From: Desulfatibacillum alkenivorans DSM 16219
GTDB lineage: Bacteria > Desulfobacterota > Desulfobacteria > Desulfobacterales > Desulfatibacillaceae
Assembly (NCBI RefSeq): GCF_900142135.1
Contig: NZ_FQZU01000007.1
Span: forward strand, 149,657 to 213,656
Direction: 5' to 3'
DNA: 64,000 nucleotides
Each line of letters begins with the position of its first letter. Positions within the stretch are counted from its first letter, which is position 1. A program made the position numbers and the translations under genes. The notes under the pieces were generated by a model. The model did not search any database, had not been told where the DNA came from, and was given only the letters and a program-made list of their open reading frames with translations. Shown piece after piece: positions 52,101 to 60,927 of the stretch.

Positions 52101-54013
52101 CCATGCCAAGGTTCCTGGCCCCAGGCGATCAAAGCCAGTTCACCCTGGACGTGCACAATCTTTCCGGCGAGGCTCAAAACCTGTCCCTTAAAATGACCGC
52201 AGCCAAGGCGGTAACCCTTAAGGACGGCGCCCGGAAAATCAGCCTGGCCGATCAGGAAAAGACCACCTTGGTTTTTCCGGTTAAGGCCGAGGCGGAAGGC
52301 GCCGGCAAAATTCAGCTTGCCGTAACCGGCCTTAAAAAGCCTATGAGCCGAGACTGGCGGATTGGAATCCGGCCCGGATACCCGGCTATCTCCAGACTCT
52401 CCGCCGGAGTCTTAAGGCCCGGCGAGACCTTCACCCTGAAAAAGGACCTGGTCGACGATCTGGCCGCCCCCACCATAGAATGCTCGTTCAAGATTTCTCC
52501 CTACATCAGCCTGCCCGTGGGGGATTCCATGCGCGGCCTGATCCGCTACCCCTACGGATGCCTGGAGCAGACCACGTCCAGCAGCTATCCCTTGCTGGTC
52601 GCCTCGGACGAAGCCATCAGGCGCTACGGCCTCAAGCCCATCTCCCGGGAGGAGCGCGCCAAACGCCTGGAAAAATCCATGGCCCTGCTGGCCGGCAAGC
52701 AAATGACCAACGGAGGATTTTCCCTGTGGGACGGCGGCGGCAGCGAAGAGCCCTGGCTCACGGCCCATGCGGCCAACTTCCTGTTGGAAGCCCGCGACGC
52801 CGGATATCCGGTCCCCGAAGACATGCTGGACAAGGCCCTCAAGCGCCTGGGCGAGTACCTGCGCTACAAGCCGCCCGTCCACTCCTGGGGCTCCCGCGAA
52901 TCCCACACCCTGCTCAGATTCTCCATCCGGGCATACGCAGCCTGCGTCCTGGCCAAAACCAACCGGGCGCCCTTGGGAACCCTGCGCACCCTGTTCGACA
53001 ATCACGCGGAGGACGCCAGGTCCTGCCTGCCTTTGGTCCAGATAGGCCTGGCCCTGGACGCCATGGGCGACAAGACAAGGGCCGCCAAAGCCTTTACAAT
53101 GGCGGCGGATTACAAAAAGAAGTACGAGTACTACTGGGGCGATTACGGAAGCTCCATCCGGGACGAAGCCCTTTCTCTGGCTATCCTGCCGGACGAGCAG
53201 TTCCACTCGGACAAATGGACCCAAAAGCTCCTAGAACTCAACAAAACCATAACCAACCGGAAATACTATTCCACCCAGGAAAAATACGCCATCCTCCTCC
53301 TTGGCTTGCGTCTGGACTCTATGAGCGGCAAGGAATGGAAGGGCGATCTGGCTGTGGGCCGGGATAAGGATTCCATTGACGGCATCGGCGCTTTCACCTT
53401 CAACCCCAGCCCGGACGAATGCCTCAAGGGCGTCAGCTACACCCATAAGGACGGCGCTGTTGCGTTCATTTCGGTTTCCATCCAGGGTTACACCAAGACG
53501 CCTCCTCCCCAGGACGACTCCATGATTTTCGTCCGCAGAACCCTGTTCGACCTCCACGGCAAGGAAATATCCGCGTCGGATTTCAAGGTGGGCGAGGTCA
53601 TGCTGGCGGAGCTGGAAATGATCTCGGAAACCCCGCTCTACGACGCGCTGGTTGTGGATATGCTGCCCGCGGGCTTTGAGTTGGAAAACCCGGCCGTCAG
53701 CCAGGGGCTTAAGGTGCAGGACATCGTGATCGACGACAAGTCCGTCTATGAGTGGCGTAGGGGCGGGGTCGTCCAGCATGAACAATTCCTGGACGATCGC
53801 TACGTGGCGGCCGTCAACCTGTATGCGCACCGGGCCATGCGGCTGCATTACCTGGTGCGGGCCGTCAGCCCGGGAACCTTCACCTTCCCGCCGGTGATGG
53901 TGGAGTCCATGTATCAGCCCGAAATCCGCGGCGTCAGTGAAACGCCCAAGAACATAACCATCGAAAACGTCGGCAAGACCGAGAAGGAAGCTGATCCGCC
54001 GCCTTCCAAATAA
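49163..54013 (+). CDS. Bacterial alpha-2-macroglobulin family protein (YfhM-like)
   Basis: 1616 residues, the normal size of the YfhM type. Signal peptide MKKAALIITTLVIICLAAGAALA. Many macroglobulin beta-domains follow. YGCLEQTTSSSYP carries the thioester motif CLEQ (1133-1136), followed by an alpha/alpha toroid (FSLWDGGGSEEPWLTAHAANF) and a terminal domain. Known: a periplasmic protease trap, its thioester linking covalently to an attacking protease, and it typically partners PbpC in cell-wall repair. pbpC follows 46 bases downstream. No lipobox cysteine is seen, unlike E. coli YfhM. Confidence 0.93.
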   Translation: MKKAALIITTLVIICLAAGAALADQTFKVVDIGERTFQEAPAISVIFSAPLDPKVRHDQHLRISDQKEILKGAWILSEDNRTLYYTAVQPETQYTVTVLDTLESADGARLEKRVSQGVTTRKIVPAVSFAGDGLLLPPSLVQGLPVAAVNVPAVDVEFFRLNDDATARHVDWSRPNKSLSTYWMGEILEESKVVFSGRFDLDPEPNRRVVRNIALDSIKALKKPGVYLAVMRKPGQYSYNYDASFFIVTDIALQARLYKDMIYITASSLKDGSPLSGVKLSFLDWKDSKIKELAVGETNEDGMFWSAGDVRKKTEFVKAEFKDQISVLPMRLPALDLSEFKYGSRPQKNQEIFAYGPRDLYRPGEKVIVSCLLRDYDGRPVPGAPIHATLIAPDGRKAGTYTWAAEALSDEDVYYWQGEMSLSTNAVTGEWRCELRTIKDSKRPDQIYKFHVEEFLPERMKLELESKQETLDPKGPFHVDVTGMYLYGAPASGNRVESSVLVKAQRSFPGKYKEFLFGKEDDENYSDFQEYNDFALDADGKGLVAVDSMWSALESPAQVRVFAELFETGGRPVTRSISRTMWPAKTLVGLRPMFERDSVDQGKALFEVVRMDKDGALSPASGLLVDVTREDRDYYWEYTENRGWVYRHTEKNYHYLSQILDLQPDKPTPLALDLPYGRYLLSIKDPETGNTASYRFYVGGWWWSSEQDKTARPDMVNLALDKPAYLPGDIIKVTVTPPHAGQAIIMVEGDKVLWSKRLDVPKEGAVVEIPMSAAWDSHDLYISATVLRPIDAKEKIAPNRAVGLVHLPLDRTRRILKINIDAPDKTEPNQKAEIGLHLDNAPREPVFVTLAAVDVGILNITNFKTPDPVEHFFGQRLYGVDIRDLYAKVAEFTDGKLIRPKWGGDADASPGGKKPESKVKLAALFHAPVGFDHQGKATVTLDLPDFNGTLRLMAVAFSENSYGSADKEMIVAAPVVTQLAMPRFLAPGDQSQFTLDVHNLSGEAQNLSLKMTAAKAVTLKDGARKISLADQEKTTLVFPVKAEAEGAGKIQLAVTGLKKPMSRDWRIGIRPGYPAISRLSAGVLRPGETFTLKKDLVDDLAAPTIECSFKISPYISLPVGDSMRGLIRYPYGCLEQTTSSSYPLLVASDEAIRRYGLKPISREERAKRLEKSMALLAGKQMTNGGFSLWDGGGSEEPWLTAHAANFLLEARDAGYPVPEDMLDKALKRLGEYLRYKPPVHSWGSRESHTLLRFSIRAYAACVLAKTNRAPLGTLRTLFDNHAEDARSCLPLVQIGLALDAMGDKTRAAKAFTMAADYKKKYEYYWGDYGSSIRDEALSLAILPDEQFHSDKWTQKLLELNKTITNRKYYSTQEKYAILLLGLRLDSMSGKEWKGDLAVGRDKDSIDGIGAFTFNPSPDECLKGVSYTHKDGAVAFISVSIQGYTKTPPPQDDSMIFVRRTLFDLHGKEISASDFKVGEVMLAELEMISETPLYDALVVDMLPAGFELENPAVSQGLKVQDIVIDDKSVYEWRRGGVVQHEQFLDDRYVAAVNLYAHRAMRLHYLVRAVSPGTFTFPPVMVESMYQPEIRGVSETPKNITIENVGKTEKEADPPPSK

Positions 54014-54059
54014 AGGGCAGGCGGCCTCGAAATCGCTAATTGCATAAAAGCAGCTTGGC

Positions 54060-56438
54060 ATGAAGACAAGTCATATCAAAAACAAATGGCAGCGTAAAAG
54101 CGGTTTGCTCCTGGCCTGCGCCCTGGCCGCTCCCGTTGTCCTGACCCTGGCCTTTTTGCTGGCCGACGCCCTGTTTCCCCTCCCCTTGCCGGGAGGGGAT
54201 TCCCGGGACTTCGCCGTGGCCGTGGCCTCGGCGGACGGCGCGCCCCTCCGGGTTTTTCCGGACGAAAAAGGGGTGTGGCGTTATCCGGTCAGGCTGGATC
54301 AGGTGTCGCCCCTGTACCTGGAAGCGCTCATTACTTATGAAGATAAGCATTTTTATGAGCATCCGGGAGTCAATCCCTTTTCCCTGATTCGCGCTTTCTG
54401 GACCACGGTCACCCAAAAAGGCGTGGTAGTGGGCGGCTCCACCCTGACCATGCAGGTGGGCCGCATTTTGGACCCTCATGCCAAAAGTATTCCCGGCAAG
54501 TGCAAGCAGATGTTCCGCGCTCTGCAACTGGAATGGCATTTCAACAAGGAGGAAATCCTCACTTTATACCTGAATTACGCCCCGTTCGGCGGCCCCGTGG
54601 AAGGAGTGCAGGCGGCCAGCTTCACCTACCTTGGCAAGCCAGCCAAGGAATTGAGCCACGCTGAAGCCGCCTTGCTGGCCGTACTCCCCCAATCCCCCAG
54701 CCGGATTCGGCCCGACCGCCACCCGGACAGGGCTAGGCGCGCCCGGGACAAGGTGTTGCGGCGCATGGTCTCCCAGGGGGTGTGGCCGAAGCAAATCTCT
54801 GAGGAAGCCATGATGGAAGGCGTGGACGCGGGATTCGCCCCCCGGCCCATGATGGCGCCGCTTCTGGCCCGCAGGCTTAAGGAAAACGCCCGGCCCGACG
54901 CGCCCGTGCAGACCTTTATCGATCCGTCCTTGCAGGAAGCCCTGGAATCCATGGCCGAGCGTTTTATCGCAACCACCCCGGACGGAACTTCGGCTGCGAT
55001 TCTGGTCATGGAAAACGCCTCTTTGGAAGTCAAAGCCTACGTGGGCTCCGCCGACTTCCTGGACGCATCCCGGTTCGGCCACGTGGATATGATCCGGGCC
55101 GTACGCAGCCCCGGCTCCACGCTCAAGCCCTATTTATACGCCTTCGCCCTGGAGGAAGGGCTGATCCACTCCCAAAGCCTGCTGGTGGACGCGCCTTTCA
55201 CCTTTTCAGGCTACCGGCCCGGCAATTTTTCCGACGGGTTTTCCGGCCCGGTGAGCGCGGCCCAGGCCTTGCAACGCTCCCTGAACATTCCTGCCGTGGA
55301 CCTTTTGGACCGCATCGGCCCGGAATTTTTCGACTCCCGCCTGCGCCAGGGAGGCCTGAACCTGGTCTTTCCGCCCCACGGCAAGCCCAACCTGTCCATG
55401 GTTTTGGGCGGCGTGGGCGCCGACCTGGAATCCATGGTGGGCGCCTTTTCCGCCTTCGACCGGGGAGGATTGGCGGGCAAGCCCCGTCTGACCAAGGAAG
55501 ACCCCGTGCGGGAACGCAGGCTCATGAAGCCGGGCGCCGCCTTTATCATCCGGGACATTCTCTCCCGTCAACGCAGGCCTGGAGCGCCTGGAGGCAATCC
55601 CATGGCCGGCTGGGCCAGGAGCGTAGCATGGAAAACCGGCACCAGCTACGGATTTCGCGACTCCTGGTCCATCGGAGCCTACGGCGGATACACCATCGGC
55701 GTCTGGGTGGGCAGGCCGGACGGCACGCCGTCCCCGGGCTTTTACGGCAGGGCCACCGCCGCACCCCTCATGTTTTCGGCCTTTGACTGCCTGCCCCGCC
55801 GGGATCTCGCGCCCCAACCCATGCCCGCCTCGGTCTCCCGGGCGGAAGTCGGCTGGCCTTTAGGCGTAGCCCCTGAGGGGGATAATGATCCCCTTTGCGC
55901 GGAAAAGCGCACCGCCTGGATTCTGGACGGCGTGATCCCGCCCACCTTGCCCGATCGCCTGGACGACCAGTGGACCTGCAACCCCATCACCGTCATGGTC
56001 AACCCGGAAACCGGCCTGCGTGTGGACGGCGATTGCCCGGTTTCCAATGCAGCGGCCGAAAAAATCGCCCTATGGCCCCGGGCCGCAACGCCCTGGCTCA
56101 CCCCGCGGGAGAAGGCTATGGCCGCCGTCCCTCCCATGGATCCCGCCTGCGGCAAGGCGGTTTCCATGACGCCTTCCGTAATCAAGATCATGGACGTCCA
56201 GCCAGACACCGTGCTTCGGCCCGCAGGCGCCAGCAGGGCCATGCCTGTGCTGAATCTTTCCGCCCTGGGCGGCCGGGGCAGGCTTTTTTGGATGCTGGAT
56301 AGAATCCTCATCGGATCGGCCGGGGTAGGGGAGTCCATCACCTATGAGTTCACCCGAACGGGCAATCACGAACTCACCGTTCTGGACATGGCCGGCAACA
56401 GCGATTCGGTGAACATTCAGGTTTTGAGTTCCAGTTGA
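54060..56438 (+). CDS. pbpC: Penicillin-binding protein 1C
   Basis: 792 residues. N-terminal membrane anchor (about 15-36). The glycosyltransferase-51 domain has EDKHFYEHPGVNPFSLIRAF (about 92-112) and VGGSTLTMQVGRIL. The transpeptidase domain has SPGSTLKPY (active Ser about 353), SLN (LQRSLNIPA) and KTGTSYGFRDSW (about 525). A BiPBP_C domain is at the end. Reaction: polymerises and may cross-link peptidoglycan in the periplasm. The alpha-2-macroglobulin/PbpC gene pair is a conserved arrangement. The ribosome site is poor; ATG 54060 directly precedes the positively charged anchor. Confidence 0.95.
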   Translation: MKTSHIKNKWQRKSGLLLACALAAPVVLTLAFLLADALFPLPLPGGDSRDFAVAVASADGAPLRVFPDEKGVWRYPVRLDQVSPLYLEALITYEDKHFYEHPGVNPFSLIRAFWTTVTQKGVVVGGSTLTMQVGRILDPHAKSIPGKCKQMFRALQLEWHFNKEEILTLYLNYAPFGGPVEGVQAASFTYLGKPAKELSHAEAALLAVLPQSPSRIRPDRHPDRARRARDKVLRRMVSQGVWPKQISEEAMMEGVDAGFAPRPMMAPLLARRLKENARPDAPVQTFIDPSLQEALESMAERFIATTPDGTSAAILVMENASLEVKAYVGSADFLDASRFGHVDMIRAVRSPGSTLKPYLYAFALEEGLIHSQSLLVDAPFTFSGYRPGNFSDGFSGPVSAAQALQRSLNIPAVDLLDRIGPEFFDSRLRQGGLNLVFPPHGKPNLSMVLGGVGADLESMVGAFSAFDRGGLAGKPRLTKEDPVRERRLMKPGAAFIIRDILSRQRRPGAPGGNPMAGWARSVAWKTGTSYGFRDSWSIGAYGGYTIGVWVGRPDGTPSPGFYGRATAAPLMFSAFDCLPRRDLAPQPMPASVSRAEVGWPLGVAPEGDNDPLCAEKRTAWILDGVIPPTLPDRLDDQWTCNPITVMVNPETGLRVDGDCPVSNAAAEKIALWPRAATPWLTPREKAMAAVPPMDPACGKAVSMTPSVIKIMDVQPDTVLRPAGASRAMPVLNLSALGGRGRLFWMLDRILIGSAGVGESITYEFTRTGNHELTVLDMAGNSDSVNIQVLSSS

Positions 56439-56996
56439 GAAGCCGCTAATCTATGAGGAAAATATGATGGAGCCGCAGGAGTAATAAAAATCCGTCTCCG
56501 ATCCAGGGCGCCCCAGGCAAAGCAGTACCTTGCCCGGGCGCGCCAGCGTATGTAGTTCGACTTATCAGGCTGTGGAATTCATGGAGTATGGACGAAAGGA
56601 TAACGCATCCAAAACCAAAAAGCAGAAATTCAATCAACTCCGTCCGCCCGCCGGACTTCCACAATTTCTATAATCTTTCCCGGCCGCGCTTTTTGTTGCT
56701 TCGCAACACTGGCACGATACTACTGTGCCAGCGCCACCCAAAAAACAATACAGTCAGGCCCAAAACAAGGCCTCCCGTCCGCTGTTCCTGGCTGGTTTCA
56801 ATTACCTTTTCCGGTCGCCTTATTGTTCTGACGGTCCCAGGCATTGCATGCTTGGGATCGCCAGGTTGGATTCATCCCCGCATCCTAATTATTGCACAAA
56901 AAAACCGGCCGGAAAAAATCCGGCCGGTCGGTTCACTCAAAACACTCTGATTTAAATAAATATCTTTTTAAAATTCAGTAGTTTTTGCCTTTTTGA
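56439..56996. other. Gene-free stretch with dispersed repeats
   Basis: 56505-56560 carries the GGGCGCCCCAGGCAAAGCAGT and CGGGCGCGCCAGCG words shared with 32.5-32.6 kb and 63.48 kb. 56830-56870 has a CCCAGGCATTGCATGC block. The rest is unremarkable apart from the terminator at 56898-56928. Confidence 0.5.
56898..56928 (-). terminator. Terminator of the 57 kb response-regulator unit
   Basis: 56904-56913 pairs with 56919-56928 (10 bp, five-base loop), followed on the minus strand by a run of U. It is 68 bases past the response regulator stop. Confidence 0.75.
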
Positions 56997-57368
56997 TCAG
57001 CCCGCTTCCAGCAGGCGTTCCACAGCTGCAAGCATATCGCTTTGCTTGACCGGTTTGGCGAAAGAACACTCCGCTCCCAGCTTTTCCGCGAGATCCAGAT
57101 AGTCCGCGGGTTGAATCCGTCCGCCTCCGGAAATGGCGATAATCTTCACGTCCGGAGCCCTTTTGCGGATTTCCATGATCAACTCCGCGCCTTCCATTTC
57201 AGGCATGATAATATCCGTAATGACCAAGTCCGGCCGGTTCTGATCCATAACCTGCAAGGCTTGTTTGCCATTTACGGCCTCGTCTACGTCATACCCTCTT
57301 CTTTGGAAAAGCCTCCTCAACATGGATGTGATGTTGACATCGTCATCCACAACCAAAATGCGCGCCAT
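56997..57368 (-). CDS. Single-domain CheY-like response regulator (1)
   Basis: 123 residues, receiver only. Acidic pair Asp9/Asp10, phosphoacceptor Asp52 (LVITDIIMPEMEG), conserved Ser in IIAISGGG, and Lys in FAKPVKQ. No output domain, so it works by protein contact. It shares the IIAISGGG element and overall pattern with the receiver at 58460. It lies 30 bases after the acyl-CoA ligase subunit on the same strand. Start 57368 with CGAGG upstream. Confidence 0.92.
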   Translation of the reverse strand: MARILVVDDDVNITSMLRRLFQRRGYDVDEAVNGKQALQVMDQNRPDLVITDIIMPEMEGAELIMEIRKRAPDVKIIAISGGGRIQPADYLDLAEKLGAECSFAKPVKQSDMLAAVERLLEAG

Positions 57369-57398
57369 AAAAACCTCGTTCCCCCACGCAAGCACAAT

Positions 57399-58070
57399 TT
57401 AGTTGGCTAAAACCACCAGCGCATCCACAGCAACGGGTTTTCCGCCGGTTAAAATCAGGGGGTTGATGTCCACTTCCGACACCGCCTGATTCTCTTCCCC
57501 TAACTTGCCCACAGCCACCAAGATGTCGGCAAGCATATCTTTGTCCGCAGCTTCCATGCCGCGGATTGCTTCCAGAATTTTCTTTCCCTTGATTTCGGCC
57601 ATCATATCCAGGGCGTCCGCCTTGGTGATGGGCGCCACGCGAAAAGCGATGTCTTCCAGGACTTCCGTAAAAATGCCGCCCAGGCCGAACATCACGCACG
57701 GGCCGAACTGGGGATCGCGGGTCAGGCCCACAACCAACTCCCGTTTGCCTTTGACCATTTCCTGCACCAGCACCCCTTTGTCCGCCGAATCCATCTTGGA
57801 CATCATGGATTCAAACGCCTCCCTTGCCTCCTGTGCGTCCCGGATGTCTATCTTCACCAGTCCGGACTCGGTTTTATGGGCTAAATCCGCAGCGCATCCC
57901 TTCATGACAAGGGGAAACCCGATCTCTTGGACCGCCTGGTCCAGCTCCTGCGCGTTTGTCGCCAATATCTCTTTTGTTATGGGTATATTATATTGGTTTA
58001 AAACCTGCTTGGATTCAGACTCAGACAACGTGCTGCGCCCGTCGGCCAAGGCTTTCTCGATAATTTCCAT
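57399..58070 (-). CDS. ADP-forming acyl-CoA ligase beta subunit (ATP-grasp_5)
   Basis: 223 residues, the length of separate ACD beta subunits. ATP-grasp motifs: YNIPITKEILATNAQELDQA, GFPLVMKGCAADLAHKTESG, GVLVQEMVKGKRELVVGLTR, MFGLGGIFTEVLEDIAFRVAP and VDINPLIL. Known: with an alpha subunit it makes ATP from an acyl-CoA, ADP and phosphate. No alpha-subunit gene is in the window, so the partner is elsewhere or the protein acts alone. GGAGG lies 6 bases before ATG 58070. It forms a two-gene unit with the response regulator downstream. Confidence 0.9.
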   Translation of the reverse strand: MEIIEKALADGRSTLSESESKQVLNQYNIPITKEILATNAQELDQAVQEIGFPLVMKGCAADLAHKTESGLVKIDIRDAQEAREAFESMMSKMDSADKGVLVQEMVKGKRELVVGLTRDPQFGPCVMFGLGGIFTEVLEDIAFRVAPITKADALDMMAEIKGKKILEAIRGMEAADKDMLADILVAVGKLGEENQAVSEVDINPLILTGGKPVAVDALVVLAN

Positions 58071-58459
58071 GTTTTCCTCCGATGAACAAATTTGGGGCGC
58101 TTGAGGACGGCCCCGGAAATGCCTGGAACAAATTGGTACAGTGGTATCATGAAAACGCCCGGGTGTCCAGTTTTCCAGCCTTTAACAAAGATCAAAGTTA
58201 AAGATTCAAATTCGTCGATATATCTAAGAGTCAAAACCTCCAACAGTCAACGAGACGGCCAGGCCAATCCACCTGAAATTTGTGGTCAAATTGCCATGGA
58301 CAGGTCTCTCCGCCCGTGCTATTGAGACCTCGATCAGGTTGTCGGCCCCAGGTTTTTCACCCTATGGGAGGGCTTGCGCCGCATACAAAAAAAAACTCTG
58401 CTTCATGCAACGGATTGATATTTTTCAGACCGTGGTCGGTGAATCAATGATGAACCAAA
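58071..58459. other. Gene-free stretch between divergent genes
   Basis: No repeat, hairpin or well-spaced promoter was recognised in this 389-base gap between the ACD subunit and the second response regulator. Confidence 0.4.
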
Positions 58460-58879
58460 ATGGGGGATATTGGGATAATGACATTTGGAAATTCCGCCCA
58501 TAGAATCCTGGTGATTGACGATGAACGTCAGGTCAGGGAAATGCTCACGCAAACATTGGAACGCGAAGGCTATTTGGTGGAGACCGCTGAGAACGGCGAA
58601 GTCGCCATGGAGCTTTTGAAGAGAAATCCGGCCGACCTTGTCATCGCAGACATGGTCATGCCCAAGAAAGAGGGCATCATCACCATTACTGAAATTCGCC
58701 GGGATTTTCCCGAGCTCAAGATTATCGCCATTTCAGGGGGCGGCCAACAGGGACGCGACGGGGCGGCTTCGGAATATTTGTCCATCGCCGCCCGTTGCGG
58801 GGCTTTGAAAACCTTTAAGAAGCCCGTCCCGAAAAACGATCTGCTTACCGCCATCAACGAGCTTCTTAAATTCCCCTGA
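58460..58879 (+). CDS. Single-domain CheY-like response regulator (2)
   Basis: 139 residues, receiver only: Asp20/Asp21 in ILVIDDE, phosphoacceptor Asp64 (LVIADMVMP), IIAISGGG switch, Lys in TFKKPVPK. It resembles the receiver at 56997 closely enough to suggest duplication, though the two point in opposite directions around the ACD gene. The start is uncertain: ATG 58460 is the outermost, ATG 58478 has GGGA nearby. No kinase is adjacent. Confidence 0.88.
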   Translation: MGDIGIMTFGNSAHRILVIDDERQVREMLTQTLEREGYLVETAENGEVAMELLKRNPADLVIADMVMPKKEGIITITEIRRDFPELKIIAISGGGQQGRDGAASEYLSIAARCGALKTFKKPVPKNDLLTAINELLKFP

Positions 58880-58919
58880 CCTTAGCTTCCCCCAAGTTTT
58901 CTAATCGGACAATTCCCGA

Positions 58920-59624
58920 TTATTCCAGCTTTGCGCCGTTCCATGGGTTGTACTTCCAGCCTCCGTTCAATTCTTCCCCAGTGATGGGGCAGTGTTTGGG
59001 CGGAACCAGCGCTCCCAAGGGCGTTCTCCATCTAAAGGAGCGCTTTGCCATGTGCAGGACGAAGGTCCCTTCCGTAAAGACGTTTGCAATGGGATCCCCT
59101 TTGCTGTTTTTAGACGTAAACACGGCGTAATAGAGGTTGTTTCCCAAAGGACCCAGACTGCGTGCAAAGGAAGGAAACACGCGGGAAAGAAAATCCTTGG
59201 CCTCCTGGCTGATTTCCATCTCGCGCAGGGTTTTATACTTGTTTCCCGCCGCGTCCTCCAGGACCAAGGAGTTGAGGACGTCCTCCCTGGCTTGAAAACG
59301 GGGGCGCCCGTCTTCGCCAATGGTTCCGTCCACCACCAAAAAAACCATGTAGGGATCCATGATCCCCAGGTATTTTTGCTTTTCCTCCTCGCTCACGCTT
59401 TGAGACTGGGAAAGAAACATGAGCCACAATTCCTGGGGAACCCACCACGCCAGAAGCACGTCTTCCATGGCTCGGGAGGCTTTTTGGGTTTCATAAATCA
59501 GGGCGCTCAAGTCCACGGCCATTTCCCCGGATCGGGCCGGAGGCGCCCAAAGGCAGCCCATGACCATGGCGGCAGCCATGGCCAGGGCCGTCTTTTTTCT
59601 CCATATCTTAAAAAGCCTGTTCAT
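58920..59624 (-). CDS. Exported protein of unknown function
   Basis: 234 residues. N-terminal signal (KKTALAMAAAMVMGCLWAPPARSGE); either signal peptidase I cleavage after ARS or a lipoprotein Cys in VMGC is possible. Mature part: LIYETQKASRAMEDVLLAWW, then VFLVVDGTIGEDGRPRFQAR, a beta-rich middle, and a C-terminal KHCPITGEELNGGWKYNPWN. No family is recognised. It starts 10 bases after the VWA-OmpA gene on the same strand, so it is probably co-expressed and envelope-located. Confidence 0.65.
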   Translation of the reverse strand: MNRLFKIWRKKTALAMAAAMVMGCLWAPPARSGEMAVDLSALIYETQKASRAMEDVLLAWWVPQELWLMFLSQSQSVSEEEKQKYLGIMDPYMVFLVVDGTIGEDGRPRFQAREDVLNSLVLEDAAGNKYKTLREMEISQEAKDFLSRVFPSFARSLGPLGNNLYYAVFTSKNSKGDPIANVFTEGTFVLHMAKRSFRWRTPLGALVPPKHCPITGEELNGGWKYNPWNGAKLE

Positions 59625-59634
59625 CAAACAATCC

Positions 59635-60804
59635 TTACTGCCTGTCAGCGCTTTCCGCATCCTGCACTGCAATGGGAGTCAGGGTGACGCGCCTGTTTTT
59701 CGCCCGGCCTTCTTGCGAGTCGTTGGGCGCAATGGGCTTGGCCGCGCCAAAGCCCTGGACCGACAGCCTTTCAGGGGCGACGCCCTTTTTCACCATATAA
59801 TCCATGACCGCCTGAGCGCGATCCTGGGACAGTTCTTGGTTGAACTTGTCGGGCCCGCGGCTGTCCGTATGTCCGCCGATAAGGACATTGATGCCAGGAG
59901 TTTTCTTCAGCACGCAAATCGCCTTGTCCATAATCGGATAGTATTCTTTGGCGATGTCCGCCTTATTGGTTTTAAATTCCAGGCCGGTCAACTGCCAGCA
60001 TCCCGTGTCGTCCACCGAAGCGCCGGCCGGAGTGTTCGGGCACAGGTCAATGCGGTCGGGCGTTCCGTCTTCATCCTGGTCCGGCCCTTTTTTCAGCAAG
60101 CCCCTGGCGATAAAGCAGGCCATGGCTTTGGGGGAGTTCACGTTATCCAGATTTTCCGAATATCCGCACTGGCCCTTTCTGGATAGGCGTTCCAAAAGTT
60201 TTTGACCGTTGGGATCATGGCCTACCTGAATCGTGTATACGCACAAACGGTCCCGATAGGTGTTCTTAACGACCTCCAAGGCCCGGGCCGCTTCTCCGTC
60301 GGTTTCCTTGCCGTCGGTCACGATAATCAGGGAGATTTCTCCTGTAGTTCTATCCAGGTCGTCGGAAGACTGGGCGATGGCCAAAGCCAGATTGCTTTTA
60401 CCCGTGGCGAATGTCACCTTGTCCAGGGCTTTGTCATAAGCCGCTTTATCCAAAGGCCCCATGTCCACCAAAGACGAAGTGCTCTCCACAAAGGGATTCA
60501 TGGTCAGGCCGAACACCCTGAGGCCGGCCTCGAAATTCATTTCCGTTTCCGGAATTCCGGCGATCATGTTGCGCACCGCCTCCCGGGCAAGGACGAATTT
60601 TTTCTCGCCGTCGTACAATTCGGCCATGGAGCCGGAGCAGTCGAGAATCACCAAAAAATGATCGGCTTTCTGCACCAGATGGCCTGTCCTGATGGAGCCG
60701 TTCAAATCAGATGGGACAAAGACTTCCGCGGACTTCCCTGCACACCCGGCGAATATTAAAACAGCAACCAAACAAGTGAATAGAACAGGCCGTATCCTTG
60801 TCAT
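59635..60804 (-). CDS. Lipoprotein with VWA and OmpA-like domains
   Basis: 389 residues. Lipobox VAVLIFAGC. VWA domain about 45-235 with MIDAS DCSGS. A short calcium-binding thrombospondin-3-type linker, DQDEDGTPDRIDLCPNTPAG. OmpA domain about 270-375 with the peptidoglycan-binding signature GHTDSRGPDKFNQELSQDRA and NRRV. Role inferred: outer-membrane lipoprotein clamped to peptidoglycan that presents a metal-dependent binding domain. GGGAGGG lies 9 bases before the ATG. It is first of a two-gene unit. Confidence 0.9.
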   Translation of the reverse strand: MTRIRPVLFTCLVAVLIFAGCAGKSAEVFVPSDLNGSIRTGHLVQKADHFLVILDCSGSMAELYDGEKKFVLAREAVRNMIAGIPETEMNFEAGLRVFGLTMNPFVESTSSLVDMGPLDKAAYDKALDKVTFATGKSNLALAIAQSSDDLDRTTGEISLIIVTDGKETDGEAARALEVVKNTYRDRLCVYTIQVGHDPNGQKLLERLSRKGQCGYSENLDNVNSPKAMACFIARGLLKKGPDQDEDGTPDRIDLCPNTPAGASVDDTGCWQLTGLEFKTNKADIAKEYYPIMDKAICVLKKTPGINVLIGGHTDSRGPDKFNQELSQDRAQAVMDYMVKKGVAPERLSVQGFGAAKPIAPNDSQEGRAKNRRVTLTPIAVQDAESADRQ

Positions 60805-60927
60805 GAAGAGCCCTCCCGTAGTAAAATGATTTATTCAGGTTTTTAACTTGCTATTATGATTGGAGCATTATATGCCATATCTTCAATAAAAACTCCATAC
60901 TAAACTCTAACAAACCAAGGAGGAACC

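Noticed and set aside
49178..52177. 999-codon open frame opposite the alpha-2-macroglobulin gene
   Set aside because: Its amino-acid make-up is Gly/His/Gln-rich with no family pattern, and the plus-strand protein is clear. Long antisense frames are expected in this codon usage.
60861..60885. GG-N10-GC match before the DUF3015 gene
   Set aside because: TTGGAGC...ATGCC keeps only the invariant GG and GC; too many other consensus positions fail, so it was not called a -24/-12 promoter.
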